A stretch of DNA of 47,308 nt from Pseudomonadota bacterium (lineage in GTDB: Bacteria; Pseudomonadota; Alphaproteobacteria; Rhizobiales; Beijerinckiaceae), in assembly GCA_023386155.1 (NCBI GenBank), contig JAEWKH010000165.1, forward strand, positions 1-47,308. Direction: 5' to 3'. The notes under the pieces are model-generated. The model was not told where the DNA came from. It did no database searches and saw nothing but the letters and a program-made list of their open reading frames with translations. A program made the translations under genes and the position numbers. Below are positions 1 to 8,583 of the stretch, piece after piece; position 1 is the first letter of the stretch, and each line of letters opens with the position of its first letter.

Positions 1-1
1 G

Positions 2-985
2 CATGGGGCCGTCATGGATGTGCGCCTGATGCCCATGCGGGACATCTTCCGGCGCTTCCCCAGGGCCGTGCGCGACCTCGCAGCTCAGCTGGACAGGGCC
101 ATCGACTTCTCCATGGAAGGAGAGGAGGTCGAGGCCGACAAGGCCGTGGTGGAAGGCCTCTTCGAGCCCCTGCTGCATATCCTGCGCAACGCCGTCGGCC
201 ATGGCGCCGAACCCGAGCCTCTCCGCATGAAGGCCGGGAAACCTGCGAGAACCAGGATCGTGGTCAGGGCCTATCGCGACGGCGACCGCGTCGCGGTCGA
301 GGTCGAGGACGACGGACGCGGCATCGACCCGTCCGCGATCCGCGAGACTGCGCGCAAACGCGGGATCGCTTCAGCGGACGACCTGGAGCGCATGAGCGAT
401 GCGGACGCCATCGACCTGATCTTCGCCCCGGGCTTCTCGACCGCCTCGGAGGTGACCGACCTGTCGGGCCGGGGTGTCGGGATGGATGCCGTCCGCTCCG
501 CGGTGGAGCGCCTAGGCGGCCAGGCGAGCGTTCGAAGCCGGCACGGACAGGGCACGACGATCCGCCTGTCCCTGCCAATGACCATCGTCATGACGAAGGT
601 CATGGCCGTCCGGGTGGGCCGCGACCTCTACGGCATTCCCCTCGACGGCATTCTTGAGACTGCCTTCGTGCCGGCCTCGCGCGTTCTTCCCGTTCGGGAC
701 GCGGAGGCCTTCGTCTGGCGTGACAGGACGCTTCCTCTGGTGAGGCTTGCCGGTCTTCTGGACATGCCTCCTCCGGCAGAGCCCCCTCCGCGCCTGAAGG
801 TCGTGGTCATGGCCGCCGGTGACGAACTGGTAGGTGTCGCGGTGGACGGGCTTGCCGAGAGGATGGACGTTCTGATGCGGCCCATGACCGGCATCCTCGC
901 CGGCATGCCCGGCGTGATGGGGACGACCCTGCTCGGCGACGGCAGCGTCCTCATGATCCTCGATATCCCGGAGCTGATCGGATGA
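2..985 (+). CDS. cheA: CheA-type chemotaxis histidine kinase, 3' part (partial)
   Basis: The reading frame is open to the window edge, so the N-terminal HPt (P1) and P2 parts lie outside. What remains is the end of the dimerisation domain, a HATPase_c domain and a C-terminal CheW-like domain. Visible motifs are the N box RNAVGHG (about nt 184-204), the G1 box EDDGRGID (about nt 304-327) and the G2 box GRGVGMDAV (about nt 467-493). The CheW-like part runs from about nt 580 to the end. CheA kinases phosphorylate their own HPt histidine and pass phosphate to receivers. In most CheA proteins the N box reads N-x-x-D-H-G; here the Asp is Gly. The stop overlaps the start of the next gene (ATGA), so the two are probably translationally coupled. 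No receptor or cheW is visible in the window. Confidence 0.9.
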   Translation, partial: HGAVMDVRLMPMRDIFRRFPRAVRDLAAQLDRAIDFSMEGEEVEADKAVVEGLFEPLLHILRNAVGHGAEPEPLRMKAGKPARTRIVVRAYRDGDRVAVEVEDDGRGIDPSAIRETARKRGIASADDLERMSDADAIDLIFAPGFSTASEVTDLSGRGVGMDAVRSAVERLGGQASVRSRHGQGTTIRLSLPMTIVMTKVMAVRVGRDLYGIPLDGILETAFVPASRVLPVRDAEAFVWRDRTLPLVRLAGLLDMPPPAEPPPRLKVVVMAAGDELVGVAVDGLAERMDVLMRPMTGILAGMPGVMGTTLLGDGSVLMILDIPELIG

Positions 986-1251
986 GCGTGCGGTTGGACG
1001 GCAATGTCATCATCATGGAAGGGCAATGCCGCGTCGAGGATGCGGAACCGCTGCTCGGCTGGCTCCAGGCGGACAGGGGGCGGATCGTCGACCTGGCAGG
1101 CGCCGAGCATCTCCACGCCGCCGTTCTCCAGGTTCTGATGGCTCTGCGGCCGACGGTGCGGGGAACGCCCGAGGACGATTTCCTTCGAGACTGGATCACC
1201 CCGGCCCTGACGGGCGAAAGCCGCCGGGAGCCGGAGCCGCGGGGAGGCTGA
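982..1251 (+). CDS. Small STAS-like domain protein
   Basis: This 89-aa protein begins inside the cheA stop codon. Its sequence fits a STAS (anti-sigma-factor antagonist-like) fold: an N-terminal beta pair (VRLDGNVIIMEG), then a hydrophobic strand and helix VDLAGAEHLHAAVLQVLMAL where the usual phospho-site and following helix lie. The D-x-S of SpoIIAA-type proteins is not clearly present: the segment reads VDLAGAEHLHAAV, so regulation by Ser phosphorylation cannot be assumed. The C-terminal tail, rich in Arg, Glu and Gly, is likely disordered. Small STAS proteins serve as binding partners in partner-switching or chemosensory-like systems. The family call rests on pattern and context, not on a strong motif. 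Confidence 0.6.
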   Translation: MSVRLDGNVIIMEGQCRVEDAEPLLGWLQADRGRIVDLAGAEHLHAAVLQVLMALRPTVRGTPEDDFLRDWITPALTGESRREPEPRGG

Positions 1252-1353
1252 GAGTTGTCATTCTCCCAGCATCCTCTAAAAGAGTTCCATATCCCCTTTT
1301 CCCCTGCACAGTTCCGGTCGTTCCGGGCAGCCCATTCCTAGCGGAGTTCCCGA

Positions 1354-1737
1354 GTGGCGATAACGGTCCTGATCGTCGACGACAGCAAGCTGGCGCGCAT
1401 TGTCGCAGCCAAGGCCTTGGCTGGGCTCCAGCCCGAATGGGACAGGGTGGAGGCCGGCAATGCCCAGGAAGCGCTCGCGATCCTCGCCGAGCGGAAGATC
1501 GATGTGGCCATGATCGACTTCAACATGCCGGAGAAGGACGGGCTCGAACTGGCCGGAGAGATCCGTGCCAGCCATCCGACGATGCCGATCGCGGTCATCA
1601 CGGCCAACATTCAGGACGAGGTGATCGCTCGGGCGCGCGAGGTGAACGCCACCTTCGTCAGCAAGCCTCTGACCGAAGACGGCTTGAGAGGATTTATTTC
1701 CGGAGCCGCCCTGCGCCTGCGCTCGAGCGCGGCTTGA
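1354..1737 (+). CDS. Single-domain response regulator (CheY-like)
   Basis: This is a 127-aa stand-alone receiver domain. All catalytic positions are present: acidic pair D9-D10, phospho-acceptor D55 in MIDFNMPEKDG, T83 in VITAN and K104 in SKP. There is no output domain, so it should act by protein-protein contact, as CheY does. The start is GTG at 1354 with a GGAG Shine-Dalgarno about 7 bases upstream (1343-1346). Its place between a cheA/STAS pair and a CheC-type phosphatase suggests that it is phosphorylated by the CheA and dephosphorylated by the CheC protein; that partnership is inferred from gene order. Confidence 0.93.
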   Translation: MAITVLIVDDSKLARIVAAKALAGLQPEWDRVEAGNAQEALAILAERKIDVAMIDFNMPEKDGLELAGEIRASHPTMPIAVITANIQDEVIARAREVNATFVSKPLTEDGLRGFISGAALRLRSSAA

Positions 1738-1787
1738 CGCATGTTGTTCTGGCCGCGCCTTGCGACATGCCGCAGCCGAGGTGGAAG

Positions 1788-2435
1788 ATGATGACATCAA
1801 CGATCTCGGAAGTGCTCAACGAGCTGGAGCTCGACGCTCTGACGGAGCTCGTCAACATCGGCGTCAGCCGTGCCGCCTTCAGCCTTCGCGAGATGGTCGG
1901 CGAGCAGGTCCATCTGTCCGTGCCGTCCGTCGATCTCGTGCATCGTACGATGGCCATCGAAATCCTCGAGGGGCGCGAGTCCGGCCCGCTCGTGGCGGTT
2001 CATCAGGTCTTCGAGGGCGACATCACGGGGCGCGCCCTGCTGATCTTCCCCGAGACCAAGAGCCTCGAGCTCGTCAGGGCGGTGACAGGGGGAGAGCTTT
2101 CCCTCGAAGACATCATCGAGCTGGAGCAGGAGGCGCTGGCCGAGACCGGCAACATCCTGCTGAACGGCTGCCTGGGCACGATCGCCAACATGCTGCATCG
2201 CAGCCTGAGAATGTCCCTGCCGGAGATCATTCGGGGAAAGGGCCCCGAACTCTTCAACCTTTCGCCTCCGCCCGAGGCTGGCGATGTGGTGATGTTCCTC
2301 TACATCAACTTCACGGTCAGGCAACGGGACATCAGCGGCTACATCGTCATGCTCATGGATATTCCTTCCCTGGCCGTGCTCAAGACCCTGCTCGGCGAGT
2401 TCATCGAGCGGGCGACCGACGGCATGGCATCCTGA
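1788..2435 (+). CDS. CheC-type phosphatase of a CheY-like protein
   Basis: This 215-aa protein matches the CheC/CheX/FliY family. It has two copies of the E-x-x-N active-site motif: E20/N23 in LTELVNIG and E119/N122 in LAETGNIL, the arrangement of CheC with two potential catalytic helices. CheC proteins hydrolyse the phosphate on CheY-type receivers and reset the signal. The ATG at 1788 has the Shine-Dalgarno GAGGTGGA just upstream; a second ATG follows directly at 1791. It sits 50 bp after the receiver gene and 4 bp before the hybrid kinase. The length is near that of classical CheC (about 200 aa). Confidence 0.85.
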   Translation: MMTSTISEVLNELELDALTELVNIGVSRAAFSLREMVGEQVHLSVPSVDLVHRTMAIEILEGRESGPLVAVHQVFEGDITGRALLIFPETKSLELVRAVTGGELSLEDIIELEQEALAETGNILLNGCLGTIANMLHRSLRMSLPEIIRGKGPELFNLSPPPEAGDVVMFLYINFTVRQRDISGYIVMLMDIPSLAVLKTLLGEFIERATDGMAS

Positions 2436-2439
2436 TCAT

Positions 2440-4434
2440 ATGCATCCGATTCAAGGCGACCTCCTATCAGCGGTCTTCGATGCAGTGGATACGGGCCTCA
2501 TCGTGCTCGACGGCAGCATGCAGGTGGTCGCCTGGAACGCGTGGTTCGCCTCGGCAAGCCGGATCCCCAGCCAGGATGCGGCCGGGAAAAAGCTGGACGA
2601 GCTGTTTCCGGGAGCGGTCTCGCCGGGCCTCCAATCCGCGATCGCCGATACGCTGGAGGCAGGCTCCTCGAGGCTCCTGACCCATTCCCTGCATCCCTTC
2701 ATTCTGCCGCTGAACACCCGTTCCGGACAACAGCTCATCCACAACGTCTCCGTACGCCCGCTGGGAACGCCGCCCGATCTCCGCTGCCTCGTGCAGATCG
2801 TGGACGTGACGGTTGCGGTCCAGCGCGAGCGGGTCCTGCGCGAGCGGCAGAACGCACGCTACGATGCCGTGGTGAACAGCGCTCCGGACGCGATCCTCAC
2901 GCTCGACGCGCAAGGCGTCATCCAGCTCGCCAATCCCGCGGCCGCGCGGGAGTTCGGGTATGATCTCCGCGAGCTCGTTGGCCTGGAGATGACCGCGCTC
3001 CTGAACGTGCCGGGGACGTGGGATGAGCTCTGGACCGATGTCCTCGCGGGAAACGTCATGCACCGCCCCCTGGAGGTCACGGCCAAGCGCAAGGACGGAT
3101 CGCTCAGCTTCCTGGAGGTTTCCGCCGCGCGCTGGCAGAGCGATACGCGCGTCTTCGTGACGGCCATCCTGCGCGACGTGAACGAGCGCCGGGCGGCCGA
3201 GGAAGCGCTGAAGCACCTGAACCAGACCCTGGAAGAGCGTGTCGCGGAACGGACGCAGGAACTTCTGAGAGCCGAGGACCAGCTTCGCCAGGCGCAGAAG
3301 ATGGAGGCGGTCGGGCAACTGACGGGCGGCATCGCCCACGACTTCAACAATCTCCTCGCGGGTATCGTCGGCTCCCTCGACCTGATGCAGACCCGCATCA
3401 CGCAGGGCCGTACGGAACACGTCGAGCGCTACGCCAAGGCGGCGATGAGCTCGGCGCAACGGGCCGCCGCGCTCACCCACCGCCTGCTCGCCTTCGCCCG
3501 CCGGCAGCCGCTCGATCCGCGGCCGGTCAATGCCAACCAGCTCATCGCCTCCATGGAGGATCTGCTCCGCCGCACCATCGGCCCGCTGCATGCCCTGGAG
3601 ATCGTCACGGCAGGCGGATTGTGGATGACCCTGTGCGATCCCAACCAGCTCGAGAGCGCCATCCTGAACCTTGCGATCAATGCGCGCGATGCCATGCCGG
3701 AAGGCGGCAAGCTCACGATCGAGACGGCGAATGCCTTCCTCGACGATGCCTATGCGGCCGCCCATGGGGACGTCACGCCGGGGCAATACGTGGTGATCTG
3801 CATCACGGATACCGGCCTGGGCATGCCACCGGACCTGATCGAGCGCGTCTTCGAGCCGTTCTTCACCACGAAGCCCATAGGCCAGGGCACAGGGCTCGGG
3901 CTCTCAATGGTCTATGGCTTTGCCAAGCAATCGGAAGGTCATGTCAAGATCTACTCTGAGGTGGGACACGGCACGACGATCAGGCTCTATCTGCCGCGCC
4001 ACCGCGGCGCCATCCGGGAGGAGCCCTCCTCGGGCACCCATGGCGAGGTCCCCCGGGCCGAGGCGGGCGAGACGGTGCTGGTGGTCGAGGACGAGCCCGT
4101 CATTCGCAACCTGATCGTCGAAGTGCTCCAGGATCTGGGCTATCACGCCCTCGAAGCGTCCGACGGTCCCGCAGGCCTCAAGATCCTGCAGTCCAGGCAG
4201 CGCATCGATCTGCTCGTCACGGATGTGGGCCTGCCTGGGATCAACGGGCGGCAGCTCGCCGATTCGGCGAGACAGACGAGGCCTGACCTGAAGGTGCTTT
4301 TCATCACCGGCTATGCCGAGAACGCCACGCTGGCAAACGGCTTCCTCGATCCGGGCATGGAGATGATCACCAAGCCTTTCGCGGTCGAGACCCTGGCAAG
4401 TCGCATTCGGAGCATCATTCAGGGCGCAAGGTGA
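2440..4434 (+). CDS. PAS-PAS hybrid sensor histidine kinase with receiver domain
   Basis: This 664-aa hybrid kinase has no transmembrane segment and is therefore probably cytosolic. Domains in order: PAS (about 8-120), second PAS (about 140-255) with a short linker and coiled coil (LEERVAERTQELLRAEDQLR), HisKA with phospho-accepting H300 in the HDFNN motif, HATPase_c (DTGLGMPP, then GTGLGLSMVYGF), and a C-terminal receiver whose acceptor is D595 in VTDVGLPG. The HDFNN-type H box is typical of a large family of soluble PAS kinases in Rhizobiales. The receiver may be a phosphate sink or relay to a separate HPt. The gene starts 4 bp after the CheC-like gene with a poor Shine-Dalgarno, suggesting coupling. 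Confidence 0.92.
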   Translation: MHPIQGDLLSAVFDAVDTGLIVLDGSMQVVAWNAWFASASRIPSQDAAGKKLDELFPGAVSPGLQSAIADTLEAGSSRLLTHSLHPFILPLNTRSGQQLIHNVSVRPLGTPPDLRCLVQIVDVTVAVQRERVLRERQNARYDAVVNSAPDAILTLDAQGVIQLANPAAAREFGYDLRELVGLEMTALLNVPGTWDELWTDVLAGNVMHRPLEVTAKRKDGSLSFLEVSAARWQSDTRVFVTAILRDVNERRAAEEALKHLNQTLEERVAERTQELLRAEDQLRQAQKMEAVGQLTGGIAHDFNNLLAGIVGSLDLMQTRITQGRTEHVERYAKAAMSSAQRAAALTHRLLAFARRQPLDPRPVNANQLIASMEDLLRRTIGPLHALEIVTAGGLWMTLCDPNQLESAILNLAINARDAMPEGGKLTIETANAFLDDAYAAAHGDVTPGQYVVICITDTGLGMPPDLIERVFEPFFTTKPIGQGTGLGLSMVYGFAKQSEGHVKIYSEVGHGTTIRLYLPRHRGAIREEPSSGTHGEVPRAEAGETVLVVEDEPVIRNLIVEVLQDLGYHALEASDGPAGLKILQSRQRIDLLVTDVGLPGINGRQLADSARQTRPDLKVLFITGYAENATLANGFLDPGMEMITKPFAVETLASRIRSIIQGAR

Positions 4435-4467
4435 GCGAAGCCCTTCCCGGCCGCAGCCCGGCGAGAG

Positions 4468-4518
4468 AGCGCATCGGTGAGCGCGGAAAACCGCGTCCAC
4501 TTTTTCGCACGACGCGCT
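4468..4518. repeat. Dispersed palindromic repeat, degenerate type 1 copy
   Basis: A 51-bp imperfect palindrome that begins AGCGCATCGGTG and ends CACGACGCGCT, with the core GTCCACTTTTTCGCAC shared with the copy at 12780-12833. It is intergenic, just downstream of the hybrid kinase. Confidence 0.75.
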
Positions 4519-4821
4519 AAGAGGTCCGCCGTCGGCACGCCCGGGTCCTATGGCCTCGCGTTAACCGTCACGGATGATTGCCGTCGTGTCGGAAGAAGCT
4601 TTCGTTGACTCACGATGCCTGTCGCGGAATGCTCGCAGGCTCGAAATGCGACAGCGATGGCGGGTTGGACATCCCTCGTGGGGAGACGGTCCAAAGGCAT
4701 GATGCCGCCCCGCCATACCGGTGCGAGCCCGGTATGTTCCCGATCTTCATTTCAGGACCAGGATTCCGGTCGGGCCACCATGCGCCATGGCAGCTGCGGC
4801 CTCGGAGACGCAAGGTTTGCC
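4519..4821 (+). other. Leader of the MHYT-GGDEF-EAL gene with a perfect hairpin
   Basis: No gene is supported here. At 4714-4736 there is a perfect 8-bp stem, CATACCGG / CCGGTATG, around a 7-base loop, followed only by TTCC and so not a classical terminator. The open frame of the downstream gene extends back to 4615, but that extension has no protein-like features. A structured untranslated leader is possible; no known riboswitch consensus was recognised. Confidence 0.35.
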
Positions 4822-7221
4822 ATGCTCACGGTCTACAACTGCATCGTTTCCGACCATGACCTGAGGCTCGTAGCCCTGGCGGCCCTGGTGTGCTGCCTTG
4901 CCTCGCTGACGGCGATCAATCTTCTGCATCATGTCCGCCGGTCGGAGGGCACGCGCCAGGGCTTATGGCTCGGCATCGCGGGCGTCTCCACCGGGTTCGG
5001 CATCTGGGCCACGCATTTCATCGCCATGCTGGCGTTCTCTCCCGCTCTGCCCACGGGATACAACATCGCCCTGACGGTCCTCTCCTTGCTGGCCGCCGTC
5101 GTGCTGACGGGCCTCGGGTTCTCCATCGCCCTCGCTCCCGGCCTGACAGGCGCGATGTGGCTCGGCGGAGCCGTCGTCGGGGGCGGCATTGCCGCCATGC
5201 ACTACACCGGGATGGCAGCCTTCGAGGTCGCCGGATCCATCGCATGGGACAGCTCGCTGGTTGTGACCTCCATGCTGCTGGGGGCATTGCTCGGCGCCCT
5301 TGCCCTGCCGACGGGACTGAGCCGGCCGGCGCGTGGAAAGCTCGCTGGAGCGTTGCTGCTGACGCTGGCGATCTGCAGCCATCACTTTACCGCCATGGGG
5401 GCCGTCGCGATCACGCCCGACAGCACGGTCGAGCTATCGCCCCTCGCCATCTCGCCTCAATGGCTGGCGATCGGGGTTGCTTTCGTCAGCCTTGCCATTC
5501 TCCTGCTCGCCAGCGCGGCGCTCGCCCTCGATCTGAGGGAGCGTCGGCGCCTGGCCCTCGAGATGGAGCGGATGCGCGATCTCACCGATGCCGCGGTTGA
5601 AGGGCTCGTCCTCTGCCAGGGCAAAACCATTGTTTCCGTCAACCAGAGCTTCGCGCGGCTGGCCGATCTTCGGCCCGAGCAGATCTGCGGCAGGGATTTG
5701 GGATCGTGCGTGCCGGACGCTCCCAAGCTCAGGACGCTTTTCGAGAACCTTGGGCAGACCGTCGAGGCCGATCTGCGCGATCGCCAGGGGGCGCTGATCC
5801 CGGTCGAGCTGATTGCCCGCCAGATTACGTATAATGGCCGCCTCCACAACGTCGTGGCGTTCCGGGATCTCCGGGACCGCAGGAGGGCCGAGGCCCAGAT
5901 CCGCTACCTGGCCCATCACGATGCTTTGACCGGCCTGGGCAACCGCACCAGCTTCGACCTGCGGCTGGACCGCGAGATCAAGCTCCATCGGAGAGGCGAT
6001 CGGCAGCTGGCGCTGCTGTGCCTGGATCTCGACGGCTTCAAGGAGGTGAACGATCTCTACGGTCATGCCGCAGGCGATCAGGTGCTCAAGGACATCGCCG
6101 AACGCTTCTCCGCCGTGCTGACGGGCGATCAGATGCTGGCGCGCCTCGGCGGGGACGAGTTCGCGATCATCGTTCCTCATGTGTCGGACCCCGCTCACGC
6201 CGGGCACTTGGCAGAAGTGCTTCTGAACACGCTGAAGAGCAGAGACCGGATCCGATCGTCCGCCGGCGTCATCTCGGTCAGCATCGGCATTGCGCTTTAT
6301 CCCTTCGACGCCAAGGACCGCACCGAGCTTCTGTCGAACGCGGACACCGCGCTGTATCGCGCAAAGCAGGAGGGCAAGGGCACCTACCGCTTCTTCGAGG
6401 CGGCGATGGGCGCCCAAATCCGGGAGCGCCGCAACATTGAGCATGACCTCCACAGTGCCATAGAAAACGGCGAGCTGAGCCTGGCCTACCAGCCGCAGGC
6501 GCAGATCGAGACCGGAGAGGTGCTTGGCTTCGAGGTTCTGCTGCGCTGGAATCATCCCGTGCGGGGCGCCATTCCACCCTCGGTCTTCATCCCCATCGCT
6601 GAGGAAAGCGGGCTGATCCTGAGGATCGGCGAGTGGGTGCTGCGTCAGGCCTGCCAGGAAGCCGCCAGCTGGGCACGCCCGTTGAACATTGCCGTGAACG
6701 TCTCGGCCTTGCAGTTGAGCAGCGACGGCTTCCCGCCCCTGGTGCAGGGCATTCTGGAGGAAACCCGGCTTTCGCCCGAGCGGCTGGAGGTCGAGATCAC
6801 CGAGACGGCCCTCATCCGGGATCCGCACCGCGCTCTGCTGACGTTGCAGAGGCTCAAGGGGCTTGGCGTCAATATCGCCATGGACGACTTCGGCACCGGC
6901 TATTCGTCCCTGTCGAACCTCCAGGCGTTTCCGTTCGACAAGATCAAGATCGACCGCTCCTTCGTTCAGGCGGTGCACACGAAACCGCAGGCGGCCGCCA
7001 TCGTCCGGGCCGTGCTCGGCCTTGGACGCGGCCTGGGGCTTCCGGTTATCGCCGAGGGTGTGGAGACCCCCGAGGAATTGCGCTTTCTCGGCCTGGAAGG
7101 ATGCATCGAGGCTCAGGGATATCTGTTCGGCCGTCCCATGCCCATCAGCGAGCTGGCCCCGCTGGTCTTCGACAACAGGCCCGCGCTCCCGCGGGCGCTG
7201 ATGAGAGCCACCGCAGATTAG
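4822..7221 (+). CDS. MHYT-PAS-GGDEF-EAL membrane protein (c-di-GMP turnover)
   Basis: This 799-aa protein likely makes and/or degrades cyclic di-GMP. The N-terminal part (about 1-235) is a seven-helix MHYT sensor with the repeated H-x-x-x-M motifs THFIAM, MHYTGM (from residue 126) and HHFTAM; MHYT domains are proposed to bind metal and sense a diatomic gas. A PAS-like segment follows, then GGDEF with intact GGDEF at 443-447, and EAL. The EAL signature is EVL (571-573), a common active variant, and DDFGTGYSS is intact (DD at 688-689), so phosphodiesterase activity is plausible. No RxxD inhibitory site stands five residues before GGDEF. The start at 4822 is preferred to the far upstream ATG because the first membrane helix begins there and AAGG lies 6 bases upstream. 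Confidence 0.92.
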   Translation: MLTVYNCIVSDHDLRLVALAALVCCLASLTAINLLHHVRRSEGTRQGLWLGIAGVSTGFGIWATHFIAMLAFSPALPTGYNIALTVLSLLAAVVLTGLGFSIALAPGLTGAMWLGGAVVGGGIAAMHYTGMAAFEVAGSIAWDSSLVVTSMLLGALLGALALPTGLSRPARGKLAGALLLTLAICSHHFTAMGAVAITPDSTVELSPLAISPQWLAIGVAFVSLAILLLASAALALDLRERRRLALEMERMRDLTDAAVEGLVLCQGKTIVSVNQSFARLADLRPEQICGRDLGSCVPDAPKLRTLFENLGQTVEADLRDRQGALIPVELIARQITYNGRLHNVVAFRDLRDRRRAEAQIRYLAHHDALTGLGNRTSFDLRLDREIKLHRRGDRQLALLCLDLDGFKEVNDLYGHAAGDQVLKDIAERFSAVLTGDQMLARLGGDEFAIIVPHVSDPAHAGHLAEVLLNTLKSRDRIRSSAGVISVSIGIALYPFDAKDRTELLSNADTALYRAKQEGKGTYRFFEAAMGAQIRERRNIEHDLHSAIENGELSLAYQPQAQIETGEVLGFEVLLRWNHPVRGAIPPSVFIPIAEESGLILRIGEWVLRQACQEAASWARPLNIAVNVSALQLSSDGFPPLVQGILEETRLSPERLEVEITETALIRDPHRALLTLQRLKGLGVNIAMDDFGTGYSSLSNLQAFPFDKIKIDRSFVQAVHTKPQAAAIVRAVLGLGRGLGLPVIAEGVETPEELRFLGLEGCIEAQGYLFGRPMPISELAPLVFDNRPALPRALMRATAD

Positions 7222-7312
7222 CGCATCGTGCGGACCCGAAGGGCCGCGTCAGCGACCCGTAGGGCCACGTCAGTGAAAAGTGGATCCGGTTTTTCGCGAA
7301 GAACGATGCGCC
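7220..7312. repeat. Dispersed palindromic repeat, long type 1 copy
   Basis: It starts AGCGCATCGTGCGGACCC and ends GAACGATGCGCC, with an internal CACGTCAGTGAAAAGTGG segment that recurs at 8281 and 45462. The TAG stop of the preceding c-di-GMP gene (7219-7221) is formed at the repeat edge. Confidence 0.85.
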
Positions 7313-7376
7313 AGCTGAGAGAAGACGCATCGGGCGCGAAAGGCGGACCGGCCCGCCCGGAATCCCGTCCAGTGTC

Positions 7377-8087
7377 CTATGCCGACAGCACGACCACCTT
7401 CGTCTTGACGGGCGTGCGTTCGTAGAGGTGCATCATGTCCTGCGTGAGGAGGCCGACGCAGCCGCTCGTGATGCCGTTCCCGATCGATTCCGCGTCGAGG
7501 CTGGCATAGATCGTGTAGAGCGTGTAGGCGCCGTTCTGGTAAAGGTAGAGCGTGCGGGCGCCGAGCGGGTTTTCGAGGCCGCCCGGCATGCCGCGGGCCC
7601 ATTTGGCCGCCTCGGGCTGGCGCTTGATCATCTCCCTGGGCGGGGTCCAGGTCGCCCATTCGCCCTTGCGCCCGACATAGGCCTCCCCGCTCCACCGGAA
7701 CCCGTCGCGGCCCACATTGGCGCCATAGCGGGTGGCGTTTCCGTCCTCCTCGACGCGGTAGACGTAGTAATTGCCGGGATCGACGATGATCGTGCCGGGC
7801 GCTTCCTTGGTCTCGTAGCGGACGGTCCGGCGGTAATATTTGGGATCGACCTTGCTGACATCGATCGCCGGGATCGGGAACTTCTCGTCGGGCACCGGCC
7901 CGTAGACCTTCGCCGCCTCGGCGAGGCTCATGCCGTCGGATGTCGCGCAGCCGGCCAGCCCCAGCGCGCCGAGACCGGCGGCCGAGCCGGCCAGAAACGA
8001 CCGGCGGCTGATCAGCCCCGACCGAGGCCCGGGCGAAACGACCTCGTCCGTCGCTCCGGCACCGGCATTCCTACCGTTCATGTTCAT
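7377..8087 (-). CDS. L,D-transpeptidase (YkuD) family lipoprotein, catalytic His apparently absent
   Basis: This 236-aa exported protein has a Tat-type signal (R28-R29 in SRRSFLAG) followed by a lipobox LAGC with Cys47, so it may be a Tat-exported lipoprotein. The C-terminal half is a YkuD L,D-transpeptidase domain, which cross-links peptidoglycan or anchors outer-membrane proteins. The presumed nucleophile is C210 in ITSGCVGLL. The upstream position that is normally HGT reads IYAS, and the Arg that often follows the Cys is Gly. The enzyme may be diverged or inactive. Start ATG at 8087 has GGGAAG about 10 bases upstream; a second in-frame ATG is at 8081. Longer upstream frames run through a dispersed repeat and are not credible. 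Confidence 0.87.
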   Translation of the reverse strand: MNMNGRNAGAGATDEVVSPGPRSGLISRRSFLAGSAAGLGALGLAGCATSDGMSLAEAAKVYGPVPDEKFPIPAIDVSKVDPKYYRRTVRYETKEAPGTIIVDPGNYYVYRVEEDGNATRYGANVGRDGFRWSGEAYVGRKGEWATWTPPREMIKRQPEAAKWARGMPGGLENPLGARTLYLYQNGAYTLYTIYASLDAESIGNGITSGCVGLLTQDMMHLYERTPVKTKVVVLSA

Positions 8088-8255
8088 GATCTGGCCGCTT
8101 CCCTTGTCCGGCTGCCCGGCGAGCCAATGCCCCGGCAACCACCCGCTGAACGTCTCGTTGGGTGGAGATTGCCGCCACATGGCTCGATTGGCAAGCCGGT
8201 CCTTCGCGGCAGCCCCGCAAGGATCGTGAAGGATTGCGCTCCACCGCCTCGCCCG

Positions 8256-8313
8256 AGCGCATCGTGCGGACCCGTAGGACCACGTCAGTGAAAAGTGGAT
8301 CCGGCTATTCGCG
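8256..8313. repeat. Dispersed palindromic repeat, truncated type 1 copy
   Basis: Starts AGCGCATCGTGCGGACCC, continues with CACGTCAGTGAAAAGTGG and breaks off after ATTCGCG, without the closing arm. It lies in the roughly 500-bp gap between the divergent YkuD gene and the two-repeat protein gene; nothing else was recognised in that gap. Confidence 0.75.
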
Positions 8314-8583
8314 CCTCCGAAGGGAAAACTTACAGGCGGGACGATATCGGGAGAAGACGATTTCATGAGGCCGCCGGCCTCTCACGGACCTGTCTTCGGC
8401 CGCGAGCGGGAAGCACGCTGCGAAAGCCGTCTCGGCGCGGCTCGAAAAGAATTCCAAGAATTTTACCGGTGTGACGCGCTTCACAGCGCCGGGCGGCGCA
8501 ATGGGGCAAAGTCCATTCATCGCCGACGGAGAACGCATCTCAGGCGGTACGAAGTGCAACACTCAACCTGGAAGGATAGCCCC

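Noticed and set aside
2467..3786. Minus-strand frame of 439 residues opposite the hybrid kinase
   Set aside because: An antisense shadow of high-GC coding DNA; the plus frame has complete kinase motifs.
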